A program made the position numbers and the translations under genes. A stretch of 64,000 nucleotides of DNA from Pseudidiomarina gelatinasegens. Lineage in GTDB: Bacteria > Pseudomonadota > Gammaproteobacteria > Enterobacterales > Alteromonadaceae. Positions 19,095 to 30,999 of this stretch are shown here, in pieces. Within the stretch, counting starts at the first letter, position 1. Each line of letters begins with the position of its first letter. The notes under the pieces are model-generated. The model saw nothing but the letters and a program-made list of their open reading frames with translations, was not told the origin of the DNA and ran no database searches. The stretch is taken from assembly GCF_004025325.1 (NCBI RefSeq), contig NZ_RSFE01000003.1, forward strand, positions 124,001 through 188,000, in the 5' to 3' direction.

Positions 19095-19122
19095 TTGTGC
19101 ACGCCAAATGAGGCCTTATAAT
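19095..19122 (+). promoter_or_regulatory. Predicted sigma-70 promoter of tesB
   Basis: TTGTGC (19095-19100) and a consensus TATAAT (19117-19122) are separated by 16 bp, 57 nt before the tesB start. The FadR-like site begins 2 nt after the -10 box and so covers the expected transcription start. Confidence 0.6.
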
Positions 19123-19124
19123 AG

Positions 19125-19141
19125 CGCTGATCAGACCAGAT
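19125..19141. promoter_or_regulatory. FadR-like operator before tesB
   Basis: CGCTGATCAGACCAGAT matches the gammaproteobacterial FadR consensus (CTGGTCNGACCAG core) except for one base (GAT for GGT). Placed over the start of transcription, it would repress when FadR is free of acyl-CoA. Confidence 0.55.
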
Positions 19142-19178
19142 GCGGTCGTTACGTGATGAATGATTCGAAGGAACAACA

Positions 19179-20051
19179 ATGAGCCAGGTATTGGACGATC
19201 TACTCAACTTATTAAAGCTAGAAACCATTGAACAAGGCCTTTATCGGGGCCAAAGCCAAGACTTAGGTTTTGGTGCTGTGTTTGGTGGGCAGGTTATTGG
19301 CCAAGCATTATCCGCCGCAAAAGAAACCTTACCCGAAGATCGCAAAGTGCATTCACTGCACACCTACTTTTTACGACCAGGCGATGCGCATAAACCAATC
19401 ATTTATGATGTCGAAAACATTCGCGACGGCAAGAGCTTCTCTACGCGCCGTGTGCAGGCCATTCAATTTGGTAAGCCTATCTTTTATATGACCGCGTCAT
19501 TTCAAATTGAAGAACCTGGCTTTGAGCATCAAGACGCCATGCCGGACGTGCCAGGGCCTGAAGGTTTAGTTTCTGACATTGATATCTATCGCGAGCATGC
19601 TGAACTGATTCCGGAATCAATTCGCAATAAATTTATTTCGGAAAAGCCCATAGAAATGCGCTTTGTAACGGCTAATAATCCATTTAAGCCAAAGATTGAT
19701 GCCCCGCGGCGCTATGTTTGGTTACGCGCCAACGGTGACATGCCTAATGACTCGCGCGTGCACAAATATTTGTTGGCTTATGCATCTGACTTCAATTTCC
19801 TACCAACAGCCTTGCAGCCACATGGCTTCAGTTTTGCGCAACCTAACATCCAAATGGCAACCATCGACCATTCTATGTGGTTCCATAAAGACTTCCGCAT
19901 GGATGACTGGTTGCTTTATGCGATTGATAGCCCGGTGGCAACCGGTGCACGTGGTTTGGTTCGCGGCCAAATATTTAGCCGCGACGGCACGTTAGTTGCG
20001 TCCACCATGCAAGAAGGTGTGGTACGCAAACACGAACGTTTAACCAAGTGA
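19179..20051 (+). CDS. tesB: Acyl-CoA thioesterase II
   Basis: The 290-aa product is a double hot-dog thioesterase of TesB type. Recognisable stretches are [26 protein letters not shown] near the N-terminus, the [13 protein letters not shown] core, [17 protein letters not shown] and the second half with [23 protein letters not shown]. It hydrolyses acyl-CoA to free fatty acid and CoA. AAGGA precedes the ATG. A FadR-like site over the promoter links it to fatty acid control, as for fadE at 59 kb. It overlaps the convergent nupC-type gene by 12 nt. Confidence 0.95.
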   Translation: MSQVLDDLLNLLKLETIEQGLYRGQSQDLGFGAVFGGQVIGQALSAAKETLPEDRKVHSLHTYFLRPGDAHKPIIYDVENIRDGKSFSTRRVQAIQFGKPIFYMTASFQIEEPGFEHQDAMPDVPGPEGLVSDIDIYREHAELIPESIRNKFISEKPIEMRFVTANNPFKPKIDAPRRYVWLRANGDMPNDSRVHKYLLAYASDFNFLPTALQPHGFSFAQPNIQMATIDHSMWFHKDFRMDDWLLYAIDSPVATGARGLVRGQIFSRDGTLVASTMQEGVVRKHERLTK

Positions 20052-21284
20052 GAAAAAGAAGCCCGCGATAGCCGCACTCATCATATTCGCAAGGGTTGCT
20101 GCAAGTAATGCTTTCATCCCTAAACGCGCAATATCATGACGGCGGCTAGGCGCCATTCCGCCTAATCCACCCAGTAAAATAGCAATCGATGAGAAGTTCG
20201 CAAAGCCACACAGCACGAAGGTTATAATTACCTGGCTATGCATACTCAATTGATCTTTGTAGTTAACGAAGTCGAGATACGCCACAAATTCGTTAATAAC
20301 CAGTTTTTGACCGATAAAACTACCCGCCAGTTGTGCTTCATCCCAACTTACACCTAAGACATAGGCTACCGGCTGGAAGATATAACCGAACAATTGTTGT
20401 AAGGATAAATCAGGATAGCCGAACCAGCCCCCAACCCAACCAAACAGACCATTAATTAAAGCAATCAAAGCAACAAAAGCAATCAACATGGCGCCAACGT
20501 TTATGGCCAGCTGAACACCACTTGAAGCGCCCGATGCTGCCGCATCAATAACGTTAACGGCACGGTCTTCAACTTCAACAGCATCATTACTTTCACCAGT
20601 TGAACCGGCGATAATATTTTCAATATCTTCACGCGGCTTTTCAATTTCAGGAATAATCATTTTAGCCATGAGCAAGCCCGCTGGAGCTGCCATAAAACTT
20701 GCCGCTATAAGATACTTCAACTCAACGCCAACACCCGCATAACCGGCAAGTACTGACCCTGACACCGAAGCCATACCGCCAACCATTACCGCAAACAGCT
20801 CAGAGCGCGTCATACTCGCAATAAACGGGCGAACCATCATTGGTGCTTCAGTTTGGCCAACGAACACGTTCGCAGCGGCGGACATTGACTCTGGACGACT
20901 GCTGCCGATAATCTTTTGCAGCGAGCCACCAAGAATCCGAATAATCCATTTCATAATGCCGAGATAATAAAGTACGGAAATTAACGATGAGAAAAACACA
21001 ATAACGCTGAGTACCTGAATGGCAAACACAAAGCCAAATTCAGCGGAGGCTAAGCCACCGAACATAAATTGGATACCCGCATTGGTAAAGGCAATAATCT
21101 TTGCTACGCCAGATGCCACGGCGAACAACACGTCTTGCCCGAAGGGTACATACAACACAAAAGCCCCAAGAATAACTTGAAAGGCAAAGGCGCCGCCTAC
21201 GGTTCGCCATCGAATCTGCTTGCGATTGGATGAAAAGGCATAAGCAACCAATAAAATGATGGCGATTCCAAGAAAACTATTCAT
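20040..21284 (-). CDS. nupC: Concentrative nucleoside transporter (NupC/CNT family)
   Basis: The 414-aa membrane protein has the CNT fold with about 9-10 helices. Signatures include [33 protein letters not shown] (the GQTEAP nucleoside and ion-binding hairpin), [11 protein letters not shown] and [13 protein letters not shown] (the second substrate hairpin). It imports nucleosides with Na+ or H+. It lies 25 nt after udk in an uptake-plus-salvage pair: the carrier brings in uridine and cytidine and the kinase traps them. Confidence 0.93.
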   Translation of the reverse strand: MNSFLGIAIILLVAYAFSSNRKQIRWRTVGGAFAFQVILGAFVLYVPFGQDVLFAVASGVAKIIAFTNAGIQFMFGGLASAEFGFVFAIQVLSVIVFFSSLISVLYYLGIMKWIIRILGGSLQKIIGSSRPESMSAAANVFVGQTEAPMMVRPFIASMTRSELFAVMVGGMASVSGSVLAGYAGVGVELKYLIAASFMAAPAGLLMAKMIIPEIEKPREDIENIIAGSTGESNDAVEVEDRAVNVIDAAASGASSGVQLAINVGAMLIAFVALIALINGLFGWVGGWFGYPDLSLQQLFGYIFQPVAYVLGVSWDEAQLAGSFIGQKLVINEFVAYLDFVNYKDQLSMHSQVIITFVLCGFANFSSIAILLGGLGGMAPSRRHDIARLGMKALLAATLANMMSAAIAGFFFSLG

Positions 21285-21309
21285 AAATTATAAGCCGTTA
21301 TTGTTTTTG

Positions 21310-21942
21310 TTATTCCGCCAATAATTGACGAATTTTCGATTTGATCAAGTCGATTGCAATTTCATTCTGGCCACCTCGTGTTACCACAAGATCAGCAAAT
21401 TGCTTCGACGGAAGAATGAACTCAAAAAATGCCGGACGCACAGTTTCCTGATATTGCTCAGCAACAGATTGAATGGTACGCCCCCGCTCTTCAACATCCC
21501 GGGTCATGCGTCGCAATAAGCAAACATCCAACGGTGTATCCATAAATACTGAAATATCGAATAACTGCCGTAATTTTGGATCATGAAGAAGCAAAATGCC
21601 TTCCACCATAATCACTTTACCAGGGTTAATTTTTATCGTGTCTTGCAATCGCGTATGCGTTTTATAGCTATATTGCGGCATTTCCACAGGCTCGCCACGG
21701 CGCAATTGTCCTAAATGTTGTACCAGCAACTCATGTTCAAAAGCCGCCGGGTGATCATAGTTTGTTAACTGGCGCTGTTCAAAGCTCATATGACTTTGAT
21801 CGCGGTAATAAGCATCTTCTGCAAGAATCGCGATACCATGCCCGCCTAACTCAGCGACCAATTCCTGATAAACGGTTGATGCGAATAAACTCTTACCTGA
21901 TGCTGATGCGCCAGCAATGGCTATTATGGTTGTTTTTCCCAC
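21310..21942 (-). CDS. udk: Uridine/cytidine kinase
   Basis: This 210-aa protein has Walker A GASASGKS (residues about 10-17), followed by [12 protein letters not shown] and [11 protein letters not shown], which form the nucleoside pocket, then [16 protein letters not shown] and [12 protein letters not shown]. It phosphorylates uridine and cytidine to monophosphates in pyrimidine salvage. It is transcribed first, with nupC 25 nt downstream. The 187-bp gap to the divergent M16 peptidase should contain promoters for both directions. Confidence 0.95.
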   Translation of the reverse strand: MGKTTIIAIAGASASGKSLFASTVYQELVAELGGHGIAILAEDAYYRDQSHMSFEQRQLTNYDHPAAFEHELLVQHLGQLRRGEPVEMPQYSYKTHTRLQDTIKINPGKVIMVEGILLLHDPKLRQLFDISVFMDTPLDVCLLRRMTRDVEERGRTIQSVAEQYQETVRPAFFEFILPSKQFADLVVTRGGQNEIAIDLIKSKIRQLLAE

Positions 21943-22129
21943 GCTTAACTTCTTTCAGTTGCCCGACAACAGGCGGCAATTATCGTCGATTAGGCGGCTA
22001 ATTGGAAGTATTGTAAACCCTTGACCAATCTTGTTACATTTTGTCACTAACAAAACATGTTCCTATTTCATAAGCTTCGCTATGATGGCTTTCGTTACAA
22101 TTTCATAACGCAATAAAAAATACGGGAAC

Positions 22130-24913
22130 ATGAATATGTTATTTCGTCATACTCTTACGGCAGTTGCCGTTGCCTCTGTGCTACTTGCGGGTTGTCAAAG
22201 CACCGCTGAACAAACAAGTCAATCAACAGTAGCTGCGCAACAGCTGCCTGCAGTTAACATTGATTATCAAAGCTTCACACTCGACAATGGTTTACGTGTT
22301 GTTGTGCATGAAGATCGCAAAGCACCAATCGTTGCAGTTAACGTTTGGTACGCCGTAGGTTCTAAAGATGAAAGCGTAGGCCAAACTGGTTTCGCACACC
22401 TATTTGAACATTTAATGTTTAACGGTACTGAGAACTACGACGACGAATATTTCGGCCCGTTTGAGCGCGCTGGTGCAACAGACATGAACGGCACCACTAA
22501 TAGCGATCGCACAAATTACTTCCAAAACGTTCCAACGCCAGCGCTCGACATGGCTCTGTGGATGGAATCTGACCGTATGGGTCACTTGCTTGGTGCTGTT
22601 ACTCAAGAGAAACTTGATGAACAGCGCGGCGTTGTGCAAAACGAAAAACGTCAAGGCGAAGCACAACCGTACGGTCGTGTATTCGGCTATTTAGCTGAAC
22701 AAACCTTCCCTGAAGGTCACCCGTATTCGTGGTCGGTTATTGGCTCAATGGAAGATTTGAATGCTGCGTCGTTAGACGACGTGCACCAGTGGTTCAATGA
22801 TTATTATGGCGCAGCGAACGCAGTTGTGGTTTTAGCTGGTGATATCGATGTAGAAACCGCCAAAGCAAAAATGGAAAAGTACTTCGGCCACATTGCGCCA
22901 GGCAAACCTTTGCAGAAGCTGGAAAGCTGGGTAGCTAAGCGCACTGGCACGAAGCGCGCAACCATGGAAGATAATGTTCCTGCCTCGCGTGTTTATAAAT
23001 TATGGAACACCGCCGAAATGGGCACGGCTGATTCTACGTACTTGCAATTGCTAACCAATATTTTAGCCAGCGGCAAGAACTCACGTTTGTATCAGCGTTT
23101 GGTGCACGAAGAACAGATTGCCAGTATGGTTTCAGGCTTCCAGTACGAACGTACTTTGGCAGGCCAGTTCTTTGTAATTGCCGACGCGAAACCAGGTGTT
23201 GAACTGGAACGTATCGAAGCAGTTATTGATGAAGAACTTGCTAAGATTATTGCTGAAGGCCCTACCGCAGAAGAATTAGCGCGCGTTAAATTCTCTGAAG
23301 TTGCAAATTACATCCGTGGTATTGAGCGTATTGGCGGCTTTGGTGGTAAATCAGACTTACTTGCTGCCGGTGAAGTCTATCAGGGCGACCCGGGCTTTTA
23401 TGAGACCGCTTTTGAGCAACTACGCAACGCGACACCGCGTGATCTGCAAGCAGTTGCAGAGCGCTGGTTAAGTGACGGCGCTTTTGTTTTGAACGTTGTT
23501 CCACAACCGAAATTCACCACAGCCGAAGCGCAAGCTGATCGCTCTGAGTTACCTAAAGTTGGCGACTTACCGAAACTAGAGCTACCAGCTCTTAACACGT
23601 TCACCCTGTCTAACGGCCTTGAAGTTGCTTTGGCTGAACGTCATGACGTTCCAACAGTGCAAATGGCATTGATGTTTGACAGTGGCTATGCGTCAGATTT
23701 CGGTGGTAAAGTCGGCACTGCAAGCTTTGCGATGAGCATGTTACGCGAAGGTACCAGTAGCCGTACGTCGCAAGATATAGCTGAACAACTGGAAACCTTA
23801 GGCACCAATCTTTCAACCAGCGCTAGCATTGATTCGTCGCGGATTTCTATGGACAGCTTAGTTTCAAACTTAGCACCAAGCCTTGATATCTTTGCAGACG
23901 TTATCGAAAATGCTGCCTTTGCAACCGACGAAATTGAGCGTAAGCGTGGCAACTGGATAGAAAGTATCAAGAAAGAAAAAGCTTCACCGACCAGCCAAGC
24001 AATTCGTATTTTGCCTGGATTAATCTTCGGTGAAAACCACGCGTATGGCGTTCCATTGACAGGTTCAGGCACCGAACAGTCAATTTCCTCGCTTTCGCGC
24101 GAAGACTTAATCAGCTACCGCGATACTTGGTTACGTCCAGATAACGCACGCTTAGTTATTGTTGGTGCAACAACCGAGGCAGAAATTAAGCCTCTGCTTG
24201 AAGAAGCGTTGAATGATTGGCAAGCACCTGCCACACCAAAACCAACCAAGCAATTCACTGCGTTAGCCAAGCAAGAAAGCCCACGTGTGTTTATTATTGA
24301 TCAGCCAGGAACCCCTCAGTCAACAATTCTAGCGGGCCATTTGGCACCGTCAGATCGTGTTGAAAATGCAGACGTTCTGGATGTAACCAATACCATTTTA
24401 GGTGGCAGTTTCACCAGCCGTATGAACATGAACCTGCGTGAAGACAAAGGTTGGTCATACGGTGCTCGCACCATTTGGTCTGGTTACGATCAAGCAGGTA
24501 TGTTCTTCACTTTGGCGCCAGTTCAAACTGATAAAACCAAAGAATCCATTCAAGAAATCTTGAAGGAATTGAACCAATACCAAAATGATAAGCCAGCAAC
24601 TGCTGCTGAACTTGAAAAAGTTCAAATGAACAAGACCGCTAAATTGCCAGGCGCTTATGAAACCAAAGCAGCGTTGTTAGGCGCGGTTGTGGATACTTTA
24701 GGCAAAGGCAAAGATATGCAGTGGCTGGAAACTTATGGTGAACGCGTTAGTGCGATTGATGTCGAAGATGTGCAAAGTACCGCAACATCATTCATTGATA
24801 CCGAAAGCTTAACTTGGGTCATCATTGGCGATGCAGCCCAAATAGCTGACGACGTGCGTTCACTAAACCTCGGTGAAGTGACCATGCTGGACAGCGACGG
24901 TGACCCACTGTAA
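22130..24913 (+). CDS. M16-family zinc peptidase, predicted lipoprotein
   Basis: The 927-aa protein is exported: ASVLLAGC gives a lipoprotein signal with Cys 22. The first half is catalytic, with the inverted zinc motif HLFEH (His 90, Glu 93, His 94) and a distal Glu 172 in VVQNEKR. The second half (from about residue 490) is the inactive M16 partner domain with GGSFTSRMNMNLREDKGWSYG. Such pitrilysin-like enzymes degrade peptides in the periplasm or at the outer membrane. GGGA precedes ATG 22130; a second ATG six bases on is also possible. A strong terminator follows. Confidence 0.93.
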   Translation: MNMLFRHTLTAVAVASVLLAGCQSTAEQTSQSTVAAQQLPAVNIDYQSFTLDNGLRVVVHEDRKAPIVAVNVWYAVGSKDESVGQTGFAHLFEHLMFNGTENYDDEYFGPFERAGATDMNGTTNSDRTNYFQNVPTPALDMALWMESDRMGHLLGAVTQEKLDEQRGVVQNEKRQGEAQPYGRVFGYLAEQTFPEGHPYSWSVIGSMEDLNAASLDDVHQWFNDYYGAANAVVVLAGDIDVETAKAKMEKYFGHIAPGKPLQKLESWVAKRTGTKRATMEDNVPASRVYKLWNTAEMGTADSTYLQLLTNILASGKNSRLYQRLVHEEQIASMVSGFQYERTLAGQFFVIADAKPGVELERIEAVIDEELAKIIAEGPTAEELARVKFSEVANYIRGIERIGGFGGKSDLLAAGEVYQGDPGFYETAFEQLRNATPRDLQAVAERWLSDGAFVLNVVPQPKFTTAEAQADRSELPKVGDLPKLELPALNTFTLSNGLEVALAERHDVPTVQMALMFDSGYASDFGGKVGTASFAMSMLREGTSSRTSQDIAEQLETLGTNLSTSASIDSSRISMDSLVSNLAPSLDIFADVIENAAFATDEIERKRGNWIESIKKEKASPTSQAIRILPGLIFGENHAYGVPLTGSGTEQSISSLSREDLISYRDTWLRPDNARLVIVGATTEAEIKPLLEEALNDWQAPATPKPTKQFTALAKQESPRVFIIDQPGTPQSTILAGHLAPSDRVENADVLDVTNTILGGSFTSRMNMNLREDKGWSYGARTIWSGYDQAGMFFTLAPVQTDKTKESIQEILKELNQYQNDKPATAAELEKVQMNKTAKLPGAYETKAALLGAVVDTLGKGKDMQWLETYGERVSAIDVEDVQSTATSFIDTESLTWVIIGDAAQIADDVRSLNLGEVTMLDSDGDPL

Positions 24914-24940
24914 TTGTTTATTCTGCATGTAAGTGTATTA

Positions 24941-24968
24941 GCCGCTCTTCGGAGCGGCTTTTTTTTTT
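24941..24968 (+). terminator. Intrinsic terminator after the M16 peptidase gene
   Basis: GCCGCTC (24941-24947) and GAGCGGC (24952-24958) form a 7-bp GC-rich stem closed by a stable TTCG tetraloop and followed by ten T's. Confidence 0.93.
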
Positions 24969-25020
24969 GAGCTTTTTCCAATTTATTCGCGTATCAGTTA
25001 CACTAAGCTCTCAACACTGA

Positions 25021-27001
<1,981 letters not shown>

Positions 27002-27027
27002 AACGAAAATAAAACTGGTCAAAAAAT

Positions 27028-27103
27028 CTGCTCCTTGCTAAGGTGAAATTTACCCATTTCGGTACGTTGTAAGTACTATGCGAGTTAACCTGACAAGGAG
27101 CAG
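27028..27103 (+). promoter_or_regulatory. Leader with inverted repeat that can hide the ribosome-binding site
   Basis: CTGCTCCTTG (27028-27037) is the exact complement of CAAGGAGCAG (27094-27103), which contains the Shine-Dalgarno AAGGAG of the next gene. The 56-nt loop can form small hairpins (GAAAT/ATTTC, GTAC/GTAC). I see no known riboswitch consensus. Pairing would block translation of the GGDEF-EAL gene. Confidence 0.55.
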
Positions 27104-27106
27104 TTT

Positions 27107-28627
27107 ATGTCGCCACGTCGAACTGCCGCTGCCATTGCGTTTCTCTACCTCTTTCTGGGCTATCTCTGGATTAGCTTTTCAGATCGCTTTGTTTTAACTC
27201 TAGCTGCTGAGTCACTCTACCTTACCGAACTGCAAACCTACAAAGGCTGGGCTTATGTTACAGTTACTGCGGTTTTGCTTTACATACTTGCGCACAGAGC
27301 GCTGCAGCGAGAGCGTAACTTATCGGAACGCGATGGCTTAACTTTATTGTTGAATCGCCATATGTTTGAACGTGAGCTGCAAAGCGAACTGACCTATGCC
27401 GACGACAACGATCAAAATTTAATTGTCATTATTTTTAATATTGATGGCTTCAAACAAATCAATAGTCATGTGAATCTCGAGGCCGGTGATAAGTTTTTGA
27501 TTGCAGTCGCTGGCGTATTAAGGGAGTCATGCCATCAACAAGCGTTAATTGCACGCTTTGGCGGCGATGAATTCGCACTTGCCCTACCTGACGCACGTTG
27601 GCCTGATGATGGCCTACCGTTGTTGCAAAAAATACAGCGCCGTATTAATCAATTGCGTGTGCCTGAAATCCCAGAACTTAGTTTCACCTCCAGCGCGGGC
27701 GTTGCGTTGTATCCGCGCGACGGCCGCAGTGCGGAGAAGCTAATCGACGCATCAACACTTGCATTAGATGAAGCTAAAACGAACAGTCGCGGTAGCCATA
27801 AGCTATTCAATGCCGAACTAAGTCAAGTTATGTCAAGTCGAGCCCGGCTATTACTCGACTTGAAATTAGCACTCGACCACAACCAACTCACTGTTGTCTA
27901 TCAACCGCAGTTTTGTGTTCAGGAAAATCGTATGACAGGCGTCGAAGTTCTCGTTCGCTGGCATCACCCTGAGCGCGGTATGATTCCGCCAAGCGACTTT
28001 ATTCCGCTAGCTGAACAACATGGGTTGATTTGTGGCATTACCGACTTTGTGATGCGTACCGCCTTACATGAACTGATCGAAGCAGGCTTACTGTATCGAG
28101 ATATCCAACGCGTTTCCTTTAACGTTTCCGCCGCAGATTTTAATGGCAATGAAAGCTGCGACCGCTTTATTGCCAACTTATCCGAGTTACCTGGTGATTG
28201 GTCAGTTATTGAACTGGAACTAACTGAAAGTGCAGCCTTGTTGAATTTGGAAGGGGTTAAACAAGTTCTGAGTGTGCTTAATAAGAGAGGTGTGCAGGTG
28301 TCGCTAGATGATTTTGGCACGGGCTACTCATCGCTCAACACGCTGCGCTTATTGCCAATTCAAGAAGTCAAAATTGATCAAAGCTTTGTTAAAGATATTG
28401 TGCAAAATAAACAGGACGCCAAGCTAGTACGAACCATTCTGGCCATGGCAAAGGCGCTACATTTGCGAGTAGTCGCTGAGGGCGTTGAAACCCATGCGCA
28501 AGCCAATTATTTAATCAATGCAGGTTGTGAAGAACTACAGGGATTTCTGTATGCCCGCCCAATGGAGATTGATCATTTAATTACCTTTATTGGTAATCTC
28601 AATCAGCAGAAACGCGCGCAATCTTAA
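27107..28627 (+). CDS. Membrane GGDEF-EAL dual-domain protein
   Basis: The 506-aa protein has two N-terminal membrane segments (residues about 6-25 and 43-62) with a short periplasmic loop, then GGDEF and EAL domains. GGDEF is intact (RFGGDEFALAL), but there is no RxxD inhibitory site before it. The EAL signature reads EVLVRW; the metal-binding Glu is kept and Ala is replaced by Val. Other phosphodiesterase motifs are present (SFNVSAADF, ELTESAALLN, LDDFGTGYSSL, KIDQSFV, AEGVET). It could both make and break c-di-GMP. AAGGAG lies 6 nt before the ATG, inside an inverted repeat. The end overlaps the convergent cyclase gene by 29 nt. Confidence 0.92.
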   Translation: MSPRRTAAAIAFLYLFLGYLWISFSDRFVLTLAAESLYLTELQTYKGWAYVTVTAVLLYILAHRALQRERNLSERDGLTLLLNRHMFERELQSELTYADDNDQNLIVIIFNIDGFKQINSHVNLEAGDKFLIAVAGVLRESCHQQALIARFGGDEFALALPDARWPDDGLPLLQKIQRRINQLRVPEIPELSFTSSAGVALYPRDGRSAEKLIDASTLALDEAKTNSRGSHKLFNAELSQVMSSRARLLLDLKLALDHNQLTVVYQPQFCVQENRMTGVEVLVRWHHPERGMIPPSDFIPLAEQHGLICGITDFVMRTALHELIEAGLLYRDIQRVSFNVSAADFNGNESCDRFIANLSELPGDWSVIELELTESAALLNLEGVKQVLSVLNKRGVQVSLDDFGTGYSSLNTLRLLPIQEVKIDQSFVKDIVQNKQDAKLVRTILAMAKALHLRVVAEGVETHAQANYLINAGCEELQGFLYARPMEIDHLITFIGNLNQQKRAQS

Positions 28628-29516
28628 TCTGATTTTTGCCCTGCTGTTTCGCTTCATACATAGCCTTGTCTGCCACCCGCAATATGCTGGCAACATCGTA
28701 ACTAAGGTTAGCATCGCCACAGTGGCATACGCCCATCGAAAGCGTAACAGGCCAATGATGTTCAGCAAATTCCTGAACTAACATTTTGCGGACACGCTCC
28801 AGCACATGCATAGCGTCTTCAAGCGTAGCGCCGGCGTGGATCGTAGCAAACTCATCGCCGCCAACACGTGCAACCAAATCGCTCGCGCGACAACCGGCCT
28901 TAACCACGTGTGCAACTTGTTGCAACACCTCATCACCGATTTCATGACCATAAGTGTCATTAATTATTTTAAAGTCGTCTAAATCAATGAAACAAACCGC
29001 AAACTGCCGCTCTTGGGTACGCAATAATTCAATATCGCGCTCTAGTTCTTCAACAAATGCACGGCGGTTGGCAAGCCCGGTCAAATGATCCGTAAGTGCC
29101 AACACCCGTTCTTGTTCTAATTCACGGCGAATTTTATCTTCGGTCAATTTGTTTGACGTTGAATCACGCACGAAGGCAATCGCGAATGGCTCACCGTCAA
29201 ATTCAACATGACTCAGCATGATTTCAACGTGAATCATGCTTTCATCTTTGCGCCGACCTAAAAACTCAAACCCTTTACCCATCGGCCGATTTTCAGCACG
29301 ACTAAAAAAAGCTGCAACGTGCTTCTCGTGCATCATATGCACAGCAGCAGGTAGCAAAATATCCAGCTTGTTACCGATCAGTTCACGACGTTGCTGATAA
29401 CCAAACATCGAAACGAGCATACTGTTTACCAGAACCAACTCGCTGGAACGATTCATAATAAGCGCGGCATCTGGGATTACTTCGAGCAATTCGGCTATGG
29501 TGCGGTGTGTCTTCAT
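28599..29516 (-). CDS. PAS-GGDEF diguanylate cyclase
   Basis: This 305-aa soluble protein has one PAS domain (residues about 8-125; NSMLVSMFGYQQRRELIG, a PAC-like FEFLGRRKDESMIHVEIMLS) and a GGDEF domain with DHLTGLANRRAF, an intact RVGGDEFATIH and an RxxD inhibitory site (RASD). It should synthesise c-di-GMP under feedback control. It overlaps by 4 nt (ATGA) the upstream CHASE-GGDEF gene, so the two cyclases are made from one message. Its last 29 nt are antisense to the end of the GGDEF-EAL gene. Confidence 0.93.
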   Translation of the reverse strand: MKTHRTIAELLEVIPDAALIMNRSSELVLVNSMLVSMFGYQQRRELIGNKLDILLPAAVHMMHEKHVAAFFSRAENRPMGKGFEFLGRRKDESMIHVEIMLSHVEFDGEPFAIAFVRDSTSNKLTEDKIRRELEQERVLALTDHLTGLANRRAFVEELERDIELLRTQERQFAVCFIDLDDFKIINDTYGHEIGDEVLQQVAHVVKAGCRASDLVARVGGDEFATIHAGATLEDAMHVLERVRKMLVQEFAEHHWPVTLSMGVCHCGDANLSYDVASILRVADKAMYEAKQQGKNQIKIARVSAD

Positions 29517-30853
29517 GATTTCCGTTTACTTTTATACATCTTACTATCAGCACTGTGAATCAGTGCATCTAATGTTTTTCCGTTGGCTGGGAACAGTGCA
29601 TAACCTAAACTCGCGGATACCTTGATGTCTTCTGACTTATAACGAATCGGCGCGGCAATCACTTCAGCTAATTTTTCACATTGCTCCGCAACAACTTTTT
29701 CGTTGTCGATACCCATCAACACAACCAAAAATTCATCACCACCAATACGCGCTACGGTGTCGGTTGCGCGCGTGTGGGTCAGCATGCGTTGCGCTAAGGA
29801 TTTTAACACCAAATCGCCAGCTTGATGACCAAAATCATCATTAATTCTTTTAAACCGATCGATATCAACCACAACAACGGCAAACGGCGTTGGGTGCCGG
29901 TCATACAGATGAACTAAGGTTTGCAATCGTTCCATAACCATACGGCGATTCGATACATTCGTAAGCGGATCAAGCATAGCCTCGCTGTAAGATGTGCGGT
30001 ACCACACAAACAATGTAAAGAGCATGATATATAAAGCGATAACATAAGGATATCCGATCAGTCGCACCCGTTGGCGTTCCCAAAACCCACCATTTTGGCT
30101 GGCATCGGTCGCCAAGGCGATCAACCAATATCCATTTGGGAAACGCACCCGCTCCTTAAAGTCTGCGTTGGCAAAGACCTGATCAGTACCCCAAAACACG
30201 TCGCCATCAGCGCCTTTACCATCTCGCCCTTGCAACGCTATCTCGTATTTTTCCATGAGCGCATCGATACCAACTGCGTGAAACAACACATTGATATCGA
30301 TTACGACGGCTAACACTCCCCAATATTCTTCCATGCCATTTCCATGACTGAAAATTGGAATCCTATAAATAACGCCCTGCCCCCCTTGCAGTAAGTCAAC
30401 AGGGCCAGCCAAAATTGCTTTGTGGGTTTCTTGCGCACGCCGAACAACGTCGCGCTGATCAGGAATTTCATCGTAGTTATACCCGATGATAACCTCATTC
30501 CCGGTTAACGGATAAACAAATGAAATGACATTATTTGGCGCAATCGCCAGATTACGTATGATGGGATTGTCATCAACGACGGTTTGGGCAGGAACCAACC
30601 AATCTGCAACATCACTGTTTGGGTGCGAAGTTAAATAACTGGCTACGCCCCAAGCACCGTAGATTGCGGCATTAAGTTCAGATTCAAGATCAGCACGCAG
30701 CCCGGTAAATTCTGATTGTAATTCACTAAGCTGTTGAGCTCGAACGCGATCTTTATTCAGCGCGTGAAAATACTCTACCGCAATTAAAGCTAGCAGTAGC
30801 GAACTGAGCACCGCGATAATAAAAGCAATTCTTCGCGCTTTCGTAGTGAACAC
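29513..30853 (-). CDS. CHASE-domain membrane diguanylate cyclase
   Basis: The 446-aa protein has an N-terminal membrane helix (residues about 7-27), a periplasmic CHASE-type sensor (LSELQSEFTGLRADLE, AIAPNNVISFVYPLTGNE, GPVDLLQGGQGVIYRIPIF), a second helix near residue 265-285 and a cytoplasmic GGDEF domain with intact RIGGDEFLVVLMG and an RxxD site (RATD). It should convert an external small-molecule signal into c-di-GMP. It is the first gene of a two-cyclase operon; its stop is interlocked with the start of the next gene. Confidence 0.93.
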   Translation of the reverse strand: MFTTKARRIAFIIAVLSSLLLALIAVEYFHALNKDRVRAQQLSELQSEFTGLRADLESELNAAIYGAWGVASYLTSHPNSDVADWLVPAQTVVDDNPIIRNLAIAPNNVISFVYPLTGNEVIIGYNYDEIPDQRDVVRRAQETHKAILAGPVDLLQGGQGVIYRIPIFSHGNGMEEYWGVLAVVIDINVLFHAVGIDALMEKYEIALQGRDGKGADGDVFWGTDQVFANADFKERVRFPNGYWLIALATDASQNGGFWERQRVRLIGYPYVIALYIMLFTLFVWYRTSYSEAMLDPLTNVSNRRMVMERLQTLVHLYDRHPTPFAVVVVDIDRFKRINDDFGHQAGDLVLKSLAQRMLTHTRATDTVARIGGDEFLVVLMGIDNEKVVAEQCEKLAEVIAAPIRYKSEDIKVSASLGYALFPANGKTLDALIHSADSKMYKSKRKS

Positions 30854-30999
30854 AACGACTCCAAAAACACTGACACCCCACTAAACATATACGAACAGAG
30901 ATTATTCGCAACTTAAAATTTACAATACAAAGAGCCTTGGCTGGAATAATTCATCAAGCAACTTTAAACTGAACGTATTCAAATTGTTTAGGAAAGCAT

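Noticed and set aside
27038-27093. c-di-GMP riboswitch in the leader of the GGDEF-EAL gene
   Set aside because: None of the conserved c-di-GMP-I or -II features was recognised; only the ribosome-binding-site inverted repeat stands out.
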